Shown here: positions 8,637-17,209 of the stretch, one piece after another | How the letters are laid out: every line of letters begins with the position of its first letter | Numbering within the stretch: position 1 is the first letter of the stretch | Assembly: GCA_047631555.1 (NCBI GenBank) | Contig: JBLHZY010000001.1 | Location: 930,001 to 994,000 of the forward strand | Reading direction: 5' to 3' | Length of the DNA stretch: 64,000 bases | Source: JBLHZY01 sp047631555 | Lineage (GTDB): Bacteria > Pseudomonadota > Alphaproteobacteria > Rhodobacterales > Rhodobacteraceae | Position numbers and translations under genes: made by a program | Notes under the pieces: generated by a model | Databases searched by the model: none | What the model was told of the DNA's origin: nothing | Seen by the model: only the letters and a program-made list of their open reading frames with translations

Positions 8637-9104
8637 ATGTTTGAAATCTCTGCCCCCGGCCTGCGCCATGTCTGCGATCTTGAGGTCAATCTCGATCCGA
8701 TCCGCGAAATGGGCCATGGGCGCGCAGGCGCACGGCGCATCATTCCGATCATCGGCGGGCGCGCACATGGGCCTGAAATCAATGGGAAAATCCTCAATCT
8801 TGGCGCGGATTGGCAAACCATCTGGAGCGATGGCACCGCCGAGCTTGATACCCGCTATGCGATTGAAACCGATGACGGCGCCACGATTGAGATCAAAAAC
8901 TACGGCTACCGCCACGGCGCGGCGGCGGTCGTTGCGCGCATCGCTGCGGGCGAAGATGTCGATCCGGGCGAATACTATATGCGCACCCACGCCCGCCTAG
9001 AAAGCGGCGATCCGCGCTATTCTTGGGTCAATAATACGCTGTTTATCGGCTCCGGCGGGCGCTTTGCCGGGCAGGTTCACGTCAAGCTTTTCGCATTGGA
9101 TTAA
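8637..9104 (+). CDS. DUF3237 domain-containing protein
   Basis: A 155-residue soluble protein of the DUF3237 (UPF0311) family, recognised by the N-terminal LEVNLDPIREMGHGRAGARR, the GPEINGKILNLGADWQ strand pair and the closing NNTLFIGSGGR. The family forms a small beta-barrel and has no firmly established reaction; members recur in aromatic and xenobiotic degradation clusters. GGAAAGG precedes the ATG. It is divergent from marR across the operator at 8511-8531, so it may belong to the same regulon. Its last four bases overlap the stop of the convergent sulP gene. Confidence 0.8.
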   Translation: MFEISAPGLRHVCDLEVNLDPIREMGHGRAGARRIIPIIGGRAHGPEINGKILNLGADWQTIWSDGTAELDTRYAIETDDGATIEIKNYGYRHGAAAVVARIAAGEDVDPGEYYMRTHARLESGDPRYSWVNNTLFIGSGGRFAGQVHVKLFALD

Positions 9105-10870
9105 GCGGCGGGGGCTTCGGGCTCAACCGCCTCAACCGGTGTTGGATCGGCCATCCCAAGCGTCTGGGTCGCCTCATATTGCGACAAAAAGACCTGCCCG
9201 CCGAGCTCTTGCAAGAAATGCGTCCGCTCAAGGCGATCCATCACAGGGCCCTTCACTTCCGAGAGATGCAGCCGGATGCCAAGATCCTTGAGCCGCGCAT
9301 TGATCGCCTCAAGGCTTTCCAGCGCCGAAGTATCAATTTCGTTCACCGCCGGGCACATCAACACCACATCGCGCACTTCACTGTCGCGCGCAATCCGGTC
9401 GTAAATGTAATCCTCCAAGAAGCGCGCATTGGCAAAATACAGGCTCTCATCGACCCGGATCACCACAACATGCGGCAAGGTTTGAACCTTGTGACGATGG
9501 ATATTGCGAAAATGCTCCGTCCCCGGAACAAGGCCAACTTCGGCCACATGCGGGCGCGAAGTCTTATAAAGATGCAGCACAATCGACAGGCCAACCCCGG
9601 CCGAAACGCCCATCTCAACGCCAAACCAAAGCGTCAGCAGAATGGTCGCCGTAACGGCGGCAAAATCGGCGCGGTTATAGTCCCAAGTGCGCTTGAGGAT
9701 CGAGAAATCAACGAGGCTAAGCACAGCAACGATGATCGTCGCGGCCAGCGTCGCCTTGGGCAAAAAGAATAACGCAGGCGTCAAGAAGGCCGCCGCCAAG
9801 GCGATGCCGATGGCGGTATAAGCGCCCGCCGCCGGGGTCTGAGCACCCGCATCAAAATTCACCACAGAGCGGGCAAATCCGCCCGTCACCGGATAGCCGC
9901 CCGACATGGCCGAAGCGATGTTAGAGGCGCCCAAACCGATCAATTCCTGATCCGGCTGAATACGCTGGCGCCGCTTGGCCGCAAGGGTCTGGGCGACTGA
10001 AACAGACTCAACAAATCCGATGATCGAAATTAGGATCGCCGGGCCAATCAATTGCTCCCAAAGCGCTGGTGAAAGGCTTGGCGCAGTCAGCGGCGGCAGG
10101 CCCATCGGCACGGCCCCAACGATCTTGACCCCCGCCTTATCCAGCCCCAAGGCCCAGGCCAAAAACGCCGTGACCGCCACTGCTGCTACGGGCCCGGCCT
10201 TGGCCAAAAGCTCCGCCATCCGCGGTTTAAGGCCTGCAGAAATCAACAAAGGTTTCAGCCCCTTACGGACCCAAAAAAGAAACCCGGTCGCGCTGATCCC
10301 GATGAGAAGCGTCGGAAAGTTGATTTCACCTAAATGTTCGAAAAGTGAAAGAATGAGCTCGGGCAAAGTCGATCCAGAGGCTGAAATGCCAAGAATGTGC
10401 TTGAGTTGCGAGGCGGCAATCAACACACCAGAGGCAGTAATGAAGCCTGCAATCACCGGGTGGCTCAAGAAATTTGCAAGGAAGCCAAGCCGAAAAACAC
10501 CCATCGCCAAAAGCACAACACCCGAGACAAAGGCCAGCGTTCCCGCAGCGACAGCATACTCTGCCGCCGAGCTCAGCCCCATATCCCCAAGCGCTGCCGC
10601 CGTCATCAAAGAGACAACCGCCACAGGCCCGACCGCAAGCGCACGGCTCGTCCCGAATATCGCATAGAACACCAGCGGCAGGATCGAGGCATAAAGCCCC
10701 ATTTCCGGCGGCAAACCGGCCAGCAAAGCATAGGCCAGCGATTGCGGGATCAGCATGATCGTGACGATCAAAGCGGCCATCCCATCCGAGATCAATGTCT
10801 CGCGAGAATAGGTTTTGCCCCACTCAAGGATTGGCAAATAGCCGCGTAACTTAGCTTTGGAAATTTGCAC
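9101..10870 (-). CDS. SulP family inorganic anion transporter
   Basis: A 589-residue membrane transporter of the SulP/SLC26 type. The first 420 residues carry ten or more hydrophobic segments and the family signature LIPQSLAYALLAGLPPEMGLY near residue 40. A STAS domain follows at about residues 455-560 (VVVIRVDESLYFANARF, MCPAVNEIDTSAL). The reading starts with GTG, preceded by GGGGGCGCTGAG. It is the last gene of the sulfide-oxidation operon, 11 bases after the SQR fusion, so sulfate or sulfite export or uptake is a reasonable guess, although SulP members also carry bicarbonate and other anions. Its stop codon overlaps that of the convergent DUF3237 gene. Confidence 0.9.
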   Translation of the reverse strand: MQISKAKLRGYLPILEWGKTYSRETLISDGMAALIVTIMLIPQSLAYALLAGLPPEMGLYASILPLVFYAIFGTSRALAVGPVAVVSLMTAAALGDMGLSSAAEYAVAAGTLAFVSGVVLLAMGVFRLGFLANFLSHPVIAGFITASGVLIAASQLKHILGISASGSTLPELILSLFEHLGEINFPTLLIGISATGFLFWVRKGLKPLLISAGLKPRMAELLAKAGPVAAVAVTAFLAWALGLDKAGVKIVGAVPMGLPPLTAPSLSPALWEQLIGPAILISIIGFVESVSVAQTLAAKRRQRIQPDQELIGLGASNIASAMSGGYPVTGGFARSVVNFDAGAQTPAAGAYTAIGIALAAAFLTPALFFLPKATLAATIIVAVLSLVDFSILKRTWDYNRADFAAVTATILLTLWFGVEMGVSAGVGLSIVLHLYKTSRPHVAEVGLVPGTEHFRNIHRHKVQTLPHVVVIRVDESLYFANARFLEDYIYDRIARDSEVRDVVLMCPAVNEIDTSALESLEAINARLKDLGIRLHLSEVKGPVMDRLERTHFLQELGGQVFLSQYEATQTLGMADPTPVEAVEPEAPAA

Positions 10871-10881
10871 CTCAGCGCCCC

Positions 10882-12582
10882 CTATTCAGCCGCATGATCG
10901 ACCAAAACCGCTTCGGGTTTGGCCATCCATTCGCGCCCCTTCAACATTGCCCGCCAATAGACTGGGGGCAAAACTCTTTCCTTCAAAAGCCATGCGGCGC
11001 GCGAAGGTTTGGTGCCATCGATCATCCATGCCGGGAAGGATGGCAGCAGTTTTCCGCCATAACCAAACTCGGCCAAAACGATCTTGCCGCGCTCTACCGT
11101 TAGCGGACAAGAGCCGTAACCATTGTACTGCGCCGCCGCAGAACGCCCCTCGATATCGGCGACCACATTGGCCGCAACAACCGGGGCTTGCATACGCGCA
11201 GCAGCGGCCGTTTTGGCATTGGGCGCGTTCATCACATCGCCCAAGGACCAGATATTCTCATAGGTTTTGTGCCGCAAAGTCGCCTGATCAACATCGACCC
11301 AACCCGCCGCATCGGCCAGCGGCGAGACGCGGATAAAATCGGGCGCGCATTGGGGCGGAACGACATGCAGCATATCAAACTCAACCTCGACCCGCTCCAC
11401 CGGCGTATCAGGTTTGCTGACCTCAAAGATCGCCTTTTTCGCAGGCCCATCAACAGCCACAAGATTATGCATGAAGTTGGTTTTGACACCGTATTTCGCA
11501 ATATAGCTTTCCAGCGCGGGCACATAATCTTTGACCCCAAAAAGCACCCCGCCTGCATTGTTAAACTGGATATCAATCCCGCTCAAAACGCCGCTGCGGC
11601 TCCAATGATCCGCCGAGAGATACATCGCTTTTTGCGGCGCGCCTGCGCATTTGATCGGCATGGGTGGCTGGGAAAATATCGCGCGGCCCTGGCGCAATTC
11701 TCGCACGAGCTTCCACGTGTAAGGCGCTAAATCATAACGATAATTTGAGGTTACACCATTCTTGCCAAGCGTATCCTCTAGCCCCTCAATCGCGCCCCAA
11801 TCAAGCTTAAGCCCGGGCGCCACAATCAAGCGCGTATATTTCACAACCCGGCAACCATCGAGCACCAGCGCGTTATTCGCCGGCTCAAATGCAGCCACCG
11901 CAGATTTGATCCAATGCACGCCGCGCGGGATCAACGACCCCATCGTGCGCGCAGTTTTTTCGGGCTCAAAGACGCCCGCGCCAACCATCGTCCAGCCGGG
12001 CTGATAATAGTGTACATCGGCCGGATCAATCAGCGCAATTTCAAGCTCGGGTTTGCGCGCTTTGAGCGATGAAGCCGCAGCGATCCCGCCTGCCCCAGCG
12101 CCAACAATCACCACATCGAAACTTGCGTCGGCTTGGTCCAAAGGCGTGCGCCCACCATTGGCAATCCGCCGCGCCACACCGCCCATATCATAGCCCGCCG
12201 CTTTGGTCGCCGAGAGGATTTCAACCACCGGCTTTTCGCCCGCCATCGCCAAGGACCACAGGGTCGCCGAGCGCGTTCCGGAGCGACAATAGGCCAAAAC
12301 CGGCCCGGGCAATTCGCGCAAAGCTGCACCAAATTCGCGCGCGGTTTCTTCGCGCACGACGCCCGGCGTTACCGGCAAATAGACAAAGGCAAGCCCGGCC
12401 TTTTTCGCCGCCGCCGCCACCTCTTCTTGGCTTGGCTGATCCGGCGCTTCGCCATCAGGGCGATTGCAAATCACAGCGCGAAAGCCTTGTTTTGCAAGGG
12501 TATTCATATCATCAAGCGCGACTTGCGCCGAAACCGAGAGCGCATTTGTAAGGGCTTTGATTTCCAATGTCTTCTCTCCCAT
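10882..12582 (-). CDS. Sulfurtransferase-like (DUF442) / sulfide:quinone oxidoreductase fusion
   Basis: A 566-residue two-domain protein. Residues 1-140 match the TIGR01244/DUF442 fold and keep a rhodanese-like active-site loop, CRSGTR, with Cys at 99. From residue 155 the protein is a type II sulfide:quinone oxidoreductase: the FAD motif GAGAGG at 161-166, HYYQPGWTMVGAG, and candidate redox cysteines at 312 (IKCAGAPQK) and 412 (PPQCAPDF). The second half would oxidise sulfide to a persulfide and reduce quinone at the membrane surface, and the first half could take up the sulfane sulfur. ATG 12582 is listed. A TTG at 12567, spaced ideally behind GGGAGAG and giving an N-terminus like stand-alone DUF442 proteins, is an equally good start. 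Confidence 0.88.
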   Translation of the reverse strand: MGEKTLEIKALTNALSVSAQVALDDMNTLAKQGFRAVICNRPDGEAPDQPSQEEVAAAAKKAGLAFVYLPVTPGVVREETAREFGAALRELPGPVLAYCRSGTRSATLWSLAMAGEKPVVEILSATKAAGYDMGGVARRIANGGRTPLDQADASFDVVIVGAGAGGIAAASSLKARKPELEIALIDPADVHYYQPGWTMVGAGVFEPEKTARTMGSLIPRGVHWIKSAVAAFEPANNALVLDGCRVVKYTRLIVAPGLKLDWGAIEGLEDTLGKNGVTSNYRYDLAPYTWKLVRELRQGRAIFSQPPMPIKCAGAPQKAMYLSADHWSRSGVLSGIDIQFNNAGGVLFGVKDYVPALESYIAKYGVKTNFMHNLVAVDGPAKKAIFEVSKPDTPVERVEVEFDMLHVVPPQCAPDFIRVSPLADAAGWVDVDQATLRHKTYENIWSLGDVMNAPNAKTAAAARMQAPVVAANVVADIEGRSAAAQYNGYGSCPLTVERGKIVLAEFGYGGKLLPSFPAWMIDGTKPSRAAWLLKERVLPPVYWRAMLKGREWMAKPEAVLVDHAAE

Positions 12583-12657
12583 GGGCGCAAATCAGCGCGC
12601 ATTTGATGATTTCCAAAAATGGCAGGGCGTATCGCCGCCCCGCCTTTTGTCGTCGCT

Positions 12658-13548
12658 TTAAAGCCCGTTGACCGGCACTTTGAGGAAGGTTTTGCCTTGC
12701 TCATCTTTTGGCGGCAGCTCACCGGCACGCATATTTACCTGCAACGATGGGATGATCAGCTTGGGCATATCCAGCTGGGCATCGCGCTCGGTGCGAAACT
12801 TGACGAAATCCGCCTTGGATTTGCCCGCGCCCACGTGAATGTTGTGCTCTTTTTCCGCGCCAACAGTGGTTTCCCACTCAATATCGCGGCCATTGGGCCC
12901 ATAATCATGGCACATAAACAGGCGCATATCTTCGGGCAGCGACAAGACTTTCTGAATGGAATCAAACAAGATCCCAGCATCCCCGCCCGGGAAATCCGCC
13001 CGCGCCGAGCCGCCATCAGGCATAAACAGCGTGTCGCCCGTAAAGGTCGCGTTGCCCATCGTATGGGTCATACAGGCCGGCGTGTGGCCCGGCGTATGCA
13101 TCACAAAGGCCGTCAAGCCGCCAATTTTGTAGGTATCGCCATCCTTAAAGAGCCGGTCAAATTGCGAACCGTCGCGCTGAAATTCTGTACCCTCATTGAA
13201 GACTTTACCGAAGGTTTCTTGAACCACGGTGATATTCTCGCCGATACCGATTTTACCGCCCAGTTTGCTCTGAATATAGGGCGCCGCCGAGAGATGATCC
13301 GCATGGACGTGAGTCTCGATAAGCCATTGAAGATCAAGATTTTCTGCCTCGATATAGGCGATCATCTGATCCGCATGATCATAGGTGATCCGGCCAGCGG
13401 CATAGTCGATATCCATCACTGAATCCACCACCGCGCAGGCGTTGGAGCCGGGATCTTTGACCACATAGCTGATCGTATTGGTGGCCGGATCGAAGAAGGC
13501 CTTTACGGGCGGAATAACGTCCATTTCTACAGGGTAATTCGATTGCAT
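12658..13548 (-). CDS. MBL-fold persulfide dioxygenase-like hydrolase
   Basis: A 296-residue metallo-beta-lactamase-fold protein. It shows THVHADH (HxHxDH), HTPGHTPAC, GDTLF and CHDYGP, the metal ligands of the ETHE1/persulfide dioxygenase and Blh group, which oxidise glutathione persulfide to sulfite with a single iron. AAGGAG precedes the ATG at 13548; an upstream in-frame extension lacks a site and is not used. It sits between the YeeE/YedE pair (26-base gap) and the SQR fusion (75-base gap), so it would consume the persulfide made by that enzyme. The family call is sound; the dioxygenase activity is inferred from context. Confidence 0.87.
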   Translation of the reverse strand: MQSNYPVEMDVIPPVKAFFDPATNTISYVVKDPGSNACAVVDSVMDIDYAAGRITYDHADQMIAYIEAENLDLQWLIETHVHADHLSAAPYIQSKLGGKIGIGENITVVQETFGKVFNEGTEFQRDGSQFDRLFKDGDTYKIGGLTAFVMHTPGHTPACMTHTMGNATFTGDTLFMPDGGSARADFPGGDAGILFDSIQKVLSLPEDMRLFMCHDYGPNGRDIEWETTVGAEKEHNIHVGAGKSKADFVKFRTERDAQLDMPKLIIPSLQVNMRAGELPPKDEQGKTFLKVPVNGL

Positions 13549-13574
13549 AAAGGGTCTCCTTATAGGGCGCAGAT

Positions 13575-14012
13575 TTAGGCTGTTTGCGCTTTGAGGCGCG
13601 ATGAATAACGCATCCATGCGCGCGCGATGAATATGCCGACCATAAGCGCGGCAAAGAAAATCAGAACGTCAGGGTCGAGCGTCCCAAGGGCAGGCAATGC
13701 GCCACCGGGGCAAAAGCCTGCGATGCCCCAGCCGATGCCAAAGATCGCCGAGCCACCGATCAAGCGCGCATCAATCTTGCGGCTTGTGGGGACGTTGAAA
13801 ACAGGCTCTTGGATCGGGGCCGGACGGCGAAAGGCGATGCGATAGCCGATAAACGCGGTGATAAAGGCAGAGCCCATGACCAAGGCAAGGGATGGGTCCC
13901 AAGTCCCTGCAAAGTCAAAGAAATTCACAACTTTCGCAGGGTTGGACATGCCCGAAATGGTGATGCCAAGGCCAAAGATGACGCCGATGATATAGGTTGT
14001 CAGATGTTTCAT
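13575..14012 (-). CDS. YeeE/YedE family membrane protein, second half-transporter
   Basis: A 145-residue membrane protein with four hydrophobic segments. It keeps the conserved half-motif GFCPGGALPALG with a membrane-embedded Cys, as in YeeE/YedE (thiosulfate or sulfur-compound uptake) and the PmpB half-proteins. Together with the gene just upstream (4-base gap) it makes the two halves of one channel, which other bacteria encode as a single chain. The Cys-based relay known for YeeE suggests transport of thiosulfate or a related sulfane-sulfur compound linked to the enzymes encoded downstream. Confidence 0.85.
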   Translation of the reverse strand: MKHLTTYIIGVIFGLGITISGMSNPAKVVNFFDFAGTWDPSLALVMGSAFITAFIGYRIAFRRPAPIQEPVFNVPTSRKIDARLIGGSAIFGIGWGIAGFCPGGALPALGTLDPDVLIFFAALMVGIFIARAWMRYSSRLKAQTA

Positions 14013-14016
14013 TGCT

Positions 14017-14448
14017 CTATCCTGCGAACACGTGGCGGATCACATAGACGCTGATCGCTGTGGTTGTCATAAAGGTCGCCGTGGCCGCGATGGAGCGCGG
14101 CGAAAGGCGGGCCATGCCGCAGACGCCGTGTCCGGAGGTACAGCCCGATCCAAGCGTCACACCGACGCCAACAATCACGCCGCCAATAATCAAGGAGAGC
14201 CGCGAAACTGGTACATCAAGCGGGGCAAATTCGCCCATGACGGCCGCATAGAGCAGCGGCGCCGTGACCATGCCCGCAAGCAAAAGCGCGCGCCAAGCCC
14301 AGTCTGAAGAACTCGCAGGCGAGATAACCCCGGCCAAGATGCCTGTGGCGCCAAAAATGCGCCCCTGAAAGATCATCAAAAGCGCCGAAGCGAGGCCGAT
14401 GAGCGCGCCGCCAATAAGGGCAGCATAGGGTGTAAATTCTGTGATCAT
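14017..14448 (-). CDS. YeeE/YedE family membrane protein, first half-transporter
   Basis: A 143-residue membrane protein, first gene of the sulfur operon. The family signature GSGCTSGHGVCG with two cysteines is at about residues 100-111, inside a set of four hydrophobic segments. It resembles PmpA-type proteins paired with PmpB in BigR-controlled operons of plant-associated and marine alphaproteobacteria. No ArsR/BigR-type regulator gene is seen in the window. The upstream gap contains a weak inverted repeat (GTATT-N11-AATAC at 14563-14583) that could be an operator, but it is too short to rely on. Confidence 0.86.
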   Translation of the reverse strand: MITEFTPYAALIGGALIGLASALLMIFQGRIFGATGILAGVISPASSSDWAWRALLLAGMVTAPLLYAAVMGEFAPLDVPVSRLSLIIGGVIVGVGVTLGSGCTSGHGVCGMARLSPRSIAATATFMTTTAISVYVIRHVFAG

Positions 14449-14703
14449 CGGGCAAGCCCTACCCGGATCGAGATTTGTGCGTTGTGATGCGTCATTGCGC
14501 GCATTTCCTATTTCTGGGGCCGGTTCGTTTAGCGAATTATGGCCGTGTATTGCTGTGGTTCAGTATTACACTTGCAGAAATACGAATATGTTTAGGTGAA
14601 TACAAGCCCCGCTTTGGATTTGACGCGACTTATTTGCCCCCAAAACGCCCGCCTATGATGGCAACAGTCTGAAAACATTGAATTAACCAAGCCGACAAAA
14701 GAA

Positions 14704-14736
14704 GAAGGGGCGCCCCCGCAAGGCCGCCCCTTCAAT
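14704..14736 (-). terminator. Terminator of the cyclophilin operon
   Basis: Arms GAAGGGGCG (14704-14712) and CGCCCCTTC (14725-14733) form a 9-base-pair stem. Read on the minus strand it is followed by TTCTTTTG, and it lies 27 bases past the stop of the periplasmic cyclophilin. The symmetrical structure may also act on the other strand. Confidence 0.7.
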
Positions 14737-14759
14737 TTTGCATAGCGCATTTTCGCCGA

Positions 14760-15311
14760 TTATTCGGTAACAAGCACCGATGTCATCACGTCAGGCTTGC
14801 CAATCACCGCGCCATTGCCGCCTTTGCCGCGCTTGATCGCATTGACCACGCCCATGCCAAAAACGACCTTGCCCACAACGGTATATTGCCCGTTGAGATG
14901 CGGCGCAGGCGCGAACATGATGAAGAACTGCGAATTGGCGGAATCTGGGCTTGAGGAGCGGGCCATGCCGATCACACCGGCCTCAAAGGGCTGATCCGAG
15001 AATTCAGCTTTCAGATCGGGGTAGGACGAGCCGCCCGTTCCTGCACGGCGCATATCCGCGCCAAATTTGCCAAATTCAACATCGCCGGTTTGCGCCATGA
15101 ACCCATCAATCACCCGGTGGAACACCACGTTATTGTAAGCGCCCTCAGCGGCCAAATCGGTGATCCGTTTGACATGCAGCGGCGCCACATCTTCAAACAG
15201 GTCGATCACAACAAGGCCATTGTGGTTCTCGCCTTCAATCTGGATCTCAAGCCCTGTGGCCAAAGCCGGCCCCGCCGCCAACGCGGCCACAACTGCCAAT
15301 ATCTTACGCAT
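14760..15311 (-). CDS. Peptidyl-prolyl cis-trans isomerase, exported cyclophilin
   Basis: A 183-residue cyclophilin. Residues 1-19 (MRKILAVVAALAAGPALAT) form a Sec signal peptide, so the enzyme works in the periplasm. The catalytic core is intact: VFHRVIDGFMAQTGD with the active-site Arg, SPDSANSQFFI and HLNGQYTVVGKV. It overlaps the end of the upstream cyclophilin gene by 8 bases, so the two were probably duplicated and are translated together. ATG 15311 is preferred over a codon 9 bases upstream because it begins the signal peptide directly. Confidence 0.9.
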   Translation of the reverse strand: MRKILAVVAALAAGPALATGLEIQIEGENHNGLVVIDLFEDVAPLHVKRITDLAAEGAYNNVVFHRVIDGFMAQTGDVEFGKFGADMRRAGTGGSSYPDLKAEFSDQPFEAGVIGMARSSSPDSANSQFFIMFAPAPHLNGQYTVVGKVVFGMGVVNAIKRGKGGNGAVIGKPDVMTSVLVTE

Positions 15312-15810
15312 CAGCAGCAACTTTCACCGAGATCATCCGATCCGGCGCCATTGGCGGCTCGCCGCGCGCGATCGCATCGACATGCTCCATGCCCGATGTC
15401 ACGCGGCCATAAACGGTATATTGACCGTTGAGGAAGTGATTGTCGGAAAAGTTGATGAAAAACTGAGAGTTAGCTGAATCTGGGCTCGAGGAGCGCGCCG
15501 CGCCAATGGTGCCGCGATCATGGGGCAGCTTAGAGAATTCCGCCTTCACATTGGGCAGATCAGAGCCGCCAGTGCCCGCCGAGCGGATGTTGAAATCCTT
15601 TTCCATATTGCCATTGGCCACATCGCCGGTTTGCGCCATGAAACCGTCAATCACCCGGTGAAAAGCCACGTTATCATAGGCGCCTGCGCGGGCGAGCTCT
15701 TTGATACGGGCTGTGTGAAGCGGGGCAACATCGGCCAAAAGCTCGATTGTGACGGTGCCGTCTTTGAGTTCGATCAAAAGCGTGTTTTCGGGATCTTTAA
15801 TATCGGCCAT
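15304..15810 (-). CDS. Peptidyl-prolyl cis-trans isomerase, cytoplasmic cyclophilin
   Basis: A 168-residue cyclophilin without a signal peptide, paralogous to the exported copy that follows. Motifs are AFHRVIDGFMAQTGD, SPDSANSQFFINF and FLNGQYTVYGRV. The ATG at 15810 stands 9 bases behind AAGGAG; a TTG further upstream overlaps that site and is rejected. The pair gives one isomerase for each side of the inner membrane from one transcript. It is divergent from pgk. Confidence 0.92.
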   Translation of the reverse strand: MADIKDPENTLLIELKDGTVTIELLADVAPLHTARIKELARAGAYDNVAFHRVIDGFMAQTGDVANGNMEKDFNIRSAGTGGSDLPNVKAEFSKLPHDRGTIGAARSSSPDSANSQFFINFSDNHFLNGQYTVYGRVTSGMEHVDAIARGEPPMAPDRMISVKVAADA

Positions 15811-15955
15811 CTGCGGCAACTCCTTATATGTTTGGCCGGCACACTAAGGCGCGCACCAGATAAGGGAAAGGGCGATGTTGACGCCGTCCCCTTTCTGGGG
15901 CCAATAGTGAGAGGCAAAGGCCGCCGCCCCGAACGCTGCCCAAAAGGAGCCAAAG

Positions 15956-17146
15956 ATGAGCTGGAAAACCCTCGACGATTTCGATCTTGCCGGAAAATCT
16001 GTTTTGACGCGCGTGGATATCAATGTCCCCGTCGAGAACGGCAAGGTTACCGACGCAACCCGGATCGAGCGGATCGTGCCCACGGTGCGCGATATTCTGG
16101 CGCGCGGCGGCAAGCCGATTTTGGCGGCGCACTTTGGCCGCCCAAAAGGCCAAGTTATCCCAGAGATGAGCCTTGCAATCGTTCTGCCGGCTTTGGAAAA
16201 GGCGCTTGGCCAGAAGGTTATTTTTGCCGATATCTCGGGCGGAAAATCGGCCAAATCCTATGTCGCCTCCATGCAGGTAGGCGAGGTTATCTTGCTGGAA
16301 AACCTACGTTTTAATCCCGGCGAAGAGGCCAATGATCCCGGCTTTGCTGCAGAGCTGGCCGCGCTTGCGGATATCTATTGCAACGATGCTTTCTCCGCCG
16401 CGCACCGCGCCCATGCCTCAACCGAAGGCATTGCCCAATTGCTCCCCTCTTGCGCCGGGCGCCTGATGCAGGCCGAGCTGAGCGCGCTTGAAACCGCCCT
16501 TGGGACGCCCAAGCGGCCCGTTGTCGCGCTTGTTGGCGGGGCCAAGGTTTCGACCAAGCTTGATCTGCTCGGCAACCTTGTGCGCAAGGTTGAATATCTG
16601 GTGATCGGCGGCGGCATGGCCAATACGTTTCTGGCGGCCAAAGGCATCAATGTGGGCAAATCGCTCTGCGAGCATGATCTTGCCGATACCGCTCTCGACA
16701 TCCTCAAAAAGGCCGATGAAGCGGGCTGCGAGATCGTTTTGCCCCTCGATATCGTCGTGGCGCGCGAGTTTAAGGCGGGCGCGGCAAGCGAGACTTTGCT
16801 GGTTGATGCTTGCCCTGCAGACGCGATGATCTTGGACGCAGGCCCCCAATCGGTTGCCCGTATTGCCGAGATTTTTGAGGCCTCCCAAACGCTGATCTGG
16901 AACGGCCCGCTTGGCGCCTTTGAGATCGCGCCTTTCAACGCCGCCACCAATGCCGCCGCCGCCAAAGCCGCCGCGCTTACCCGCGAAGGCAAGCTGATTT
17001 CGGTTGCGGGCGGCGGGGATACTGTCGCCGCGCTCAACCAAGCCGGGGCGGCCGATGATTTCACCTATATCTCAACCGCAGGCGGCGCGTTTTTGGAATG
17101 GATGGAGGGCAAAACATTGCCCGGCGTCGCAGCGCTTGAAACCTAG
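15956..17146 (+). CDS. pgk: Phosphoglycerate kinase
   Basis: A 396-residue glycolytic kinase that makes ATP from 1,3-bisphosphoglycerate. Signatures are the N-terminal KSVLTRVDINVPVENG, the GRPKG loop at about residue 61, NDAFSAAHRAHAS, and the nucleotide-side GGAKVSTKLDLL and TAGGAFLEW near the end. AAAGGAGCC precedes the ATG. The aldolase gene follows on the same strand after 160 bases, but a separate promoter with direct repeats lies between them. Confidence 0.97.
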   Translation: MSWKTLDDFDLAGKSVLTRVDINVPVENGKVTDATRIERIVPTVRDILARGGKPILAAHFGRPKGQVIPEMSLAIVLPALEKALGQKVIFADISGGKSAKSYVASMQVGEVILLENLRFNPGEEANDPGFAAELAALADIYCNDAFSAAHRAHASTEGIAQLLPSCAGRLMQAELSALETALGTPKRPVVALVGGAKVSTKLDLLGNLVRKVEYLVIGGGMANTFLAAKGINVGKSLCEHDLADTALDILKKADEAGCEIVLPLDIVVAREFKAGAASETLLVDACPADAMILDAGPQSVARIAEIFEASQTLIWNGPLGAFEIAPFNAATNAAAAKAAALTREGKLISVAGGGDTVAALNQAGAADDFTYISTAGGAFLEWMEGKTLPGVAALET

Positions 17147-17209
17147 GTTACTGGCGCCAATCGGCAACAATTGGGCCTGATTACCCGAATTTCTCACGCA
17201 AAAACCGCT

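Noticed and set aside
14563..14583. GTATT-N11-AATAC as a BigR-type operator
   Set aside because: The arms are only 5 bases, no regulator gene is seen in the window, and similar short repeats occur by chance in AT-rich promoter DNA.
14475..14672. A 65-codon plus-strand frame upstream of the sulfur operon
   Set aside because: No ribosome-binding site and an unnatural composition; the region is more likely the operon promoter.
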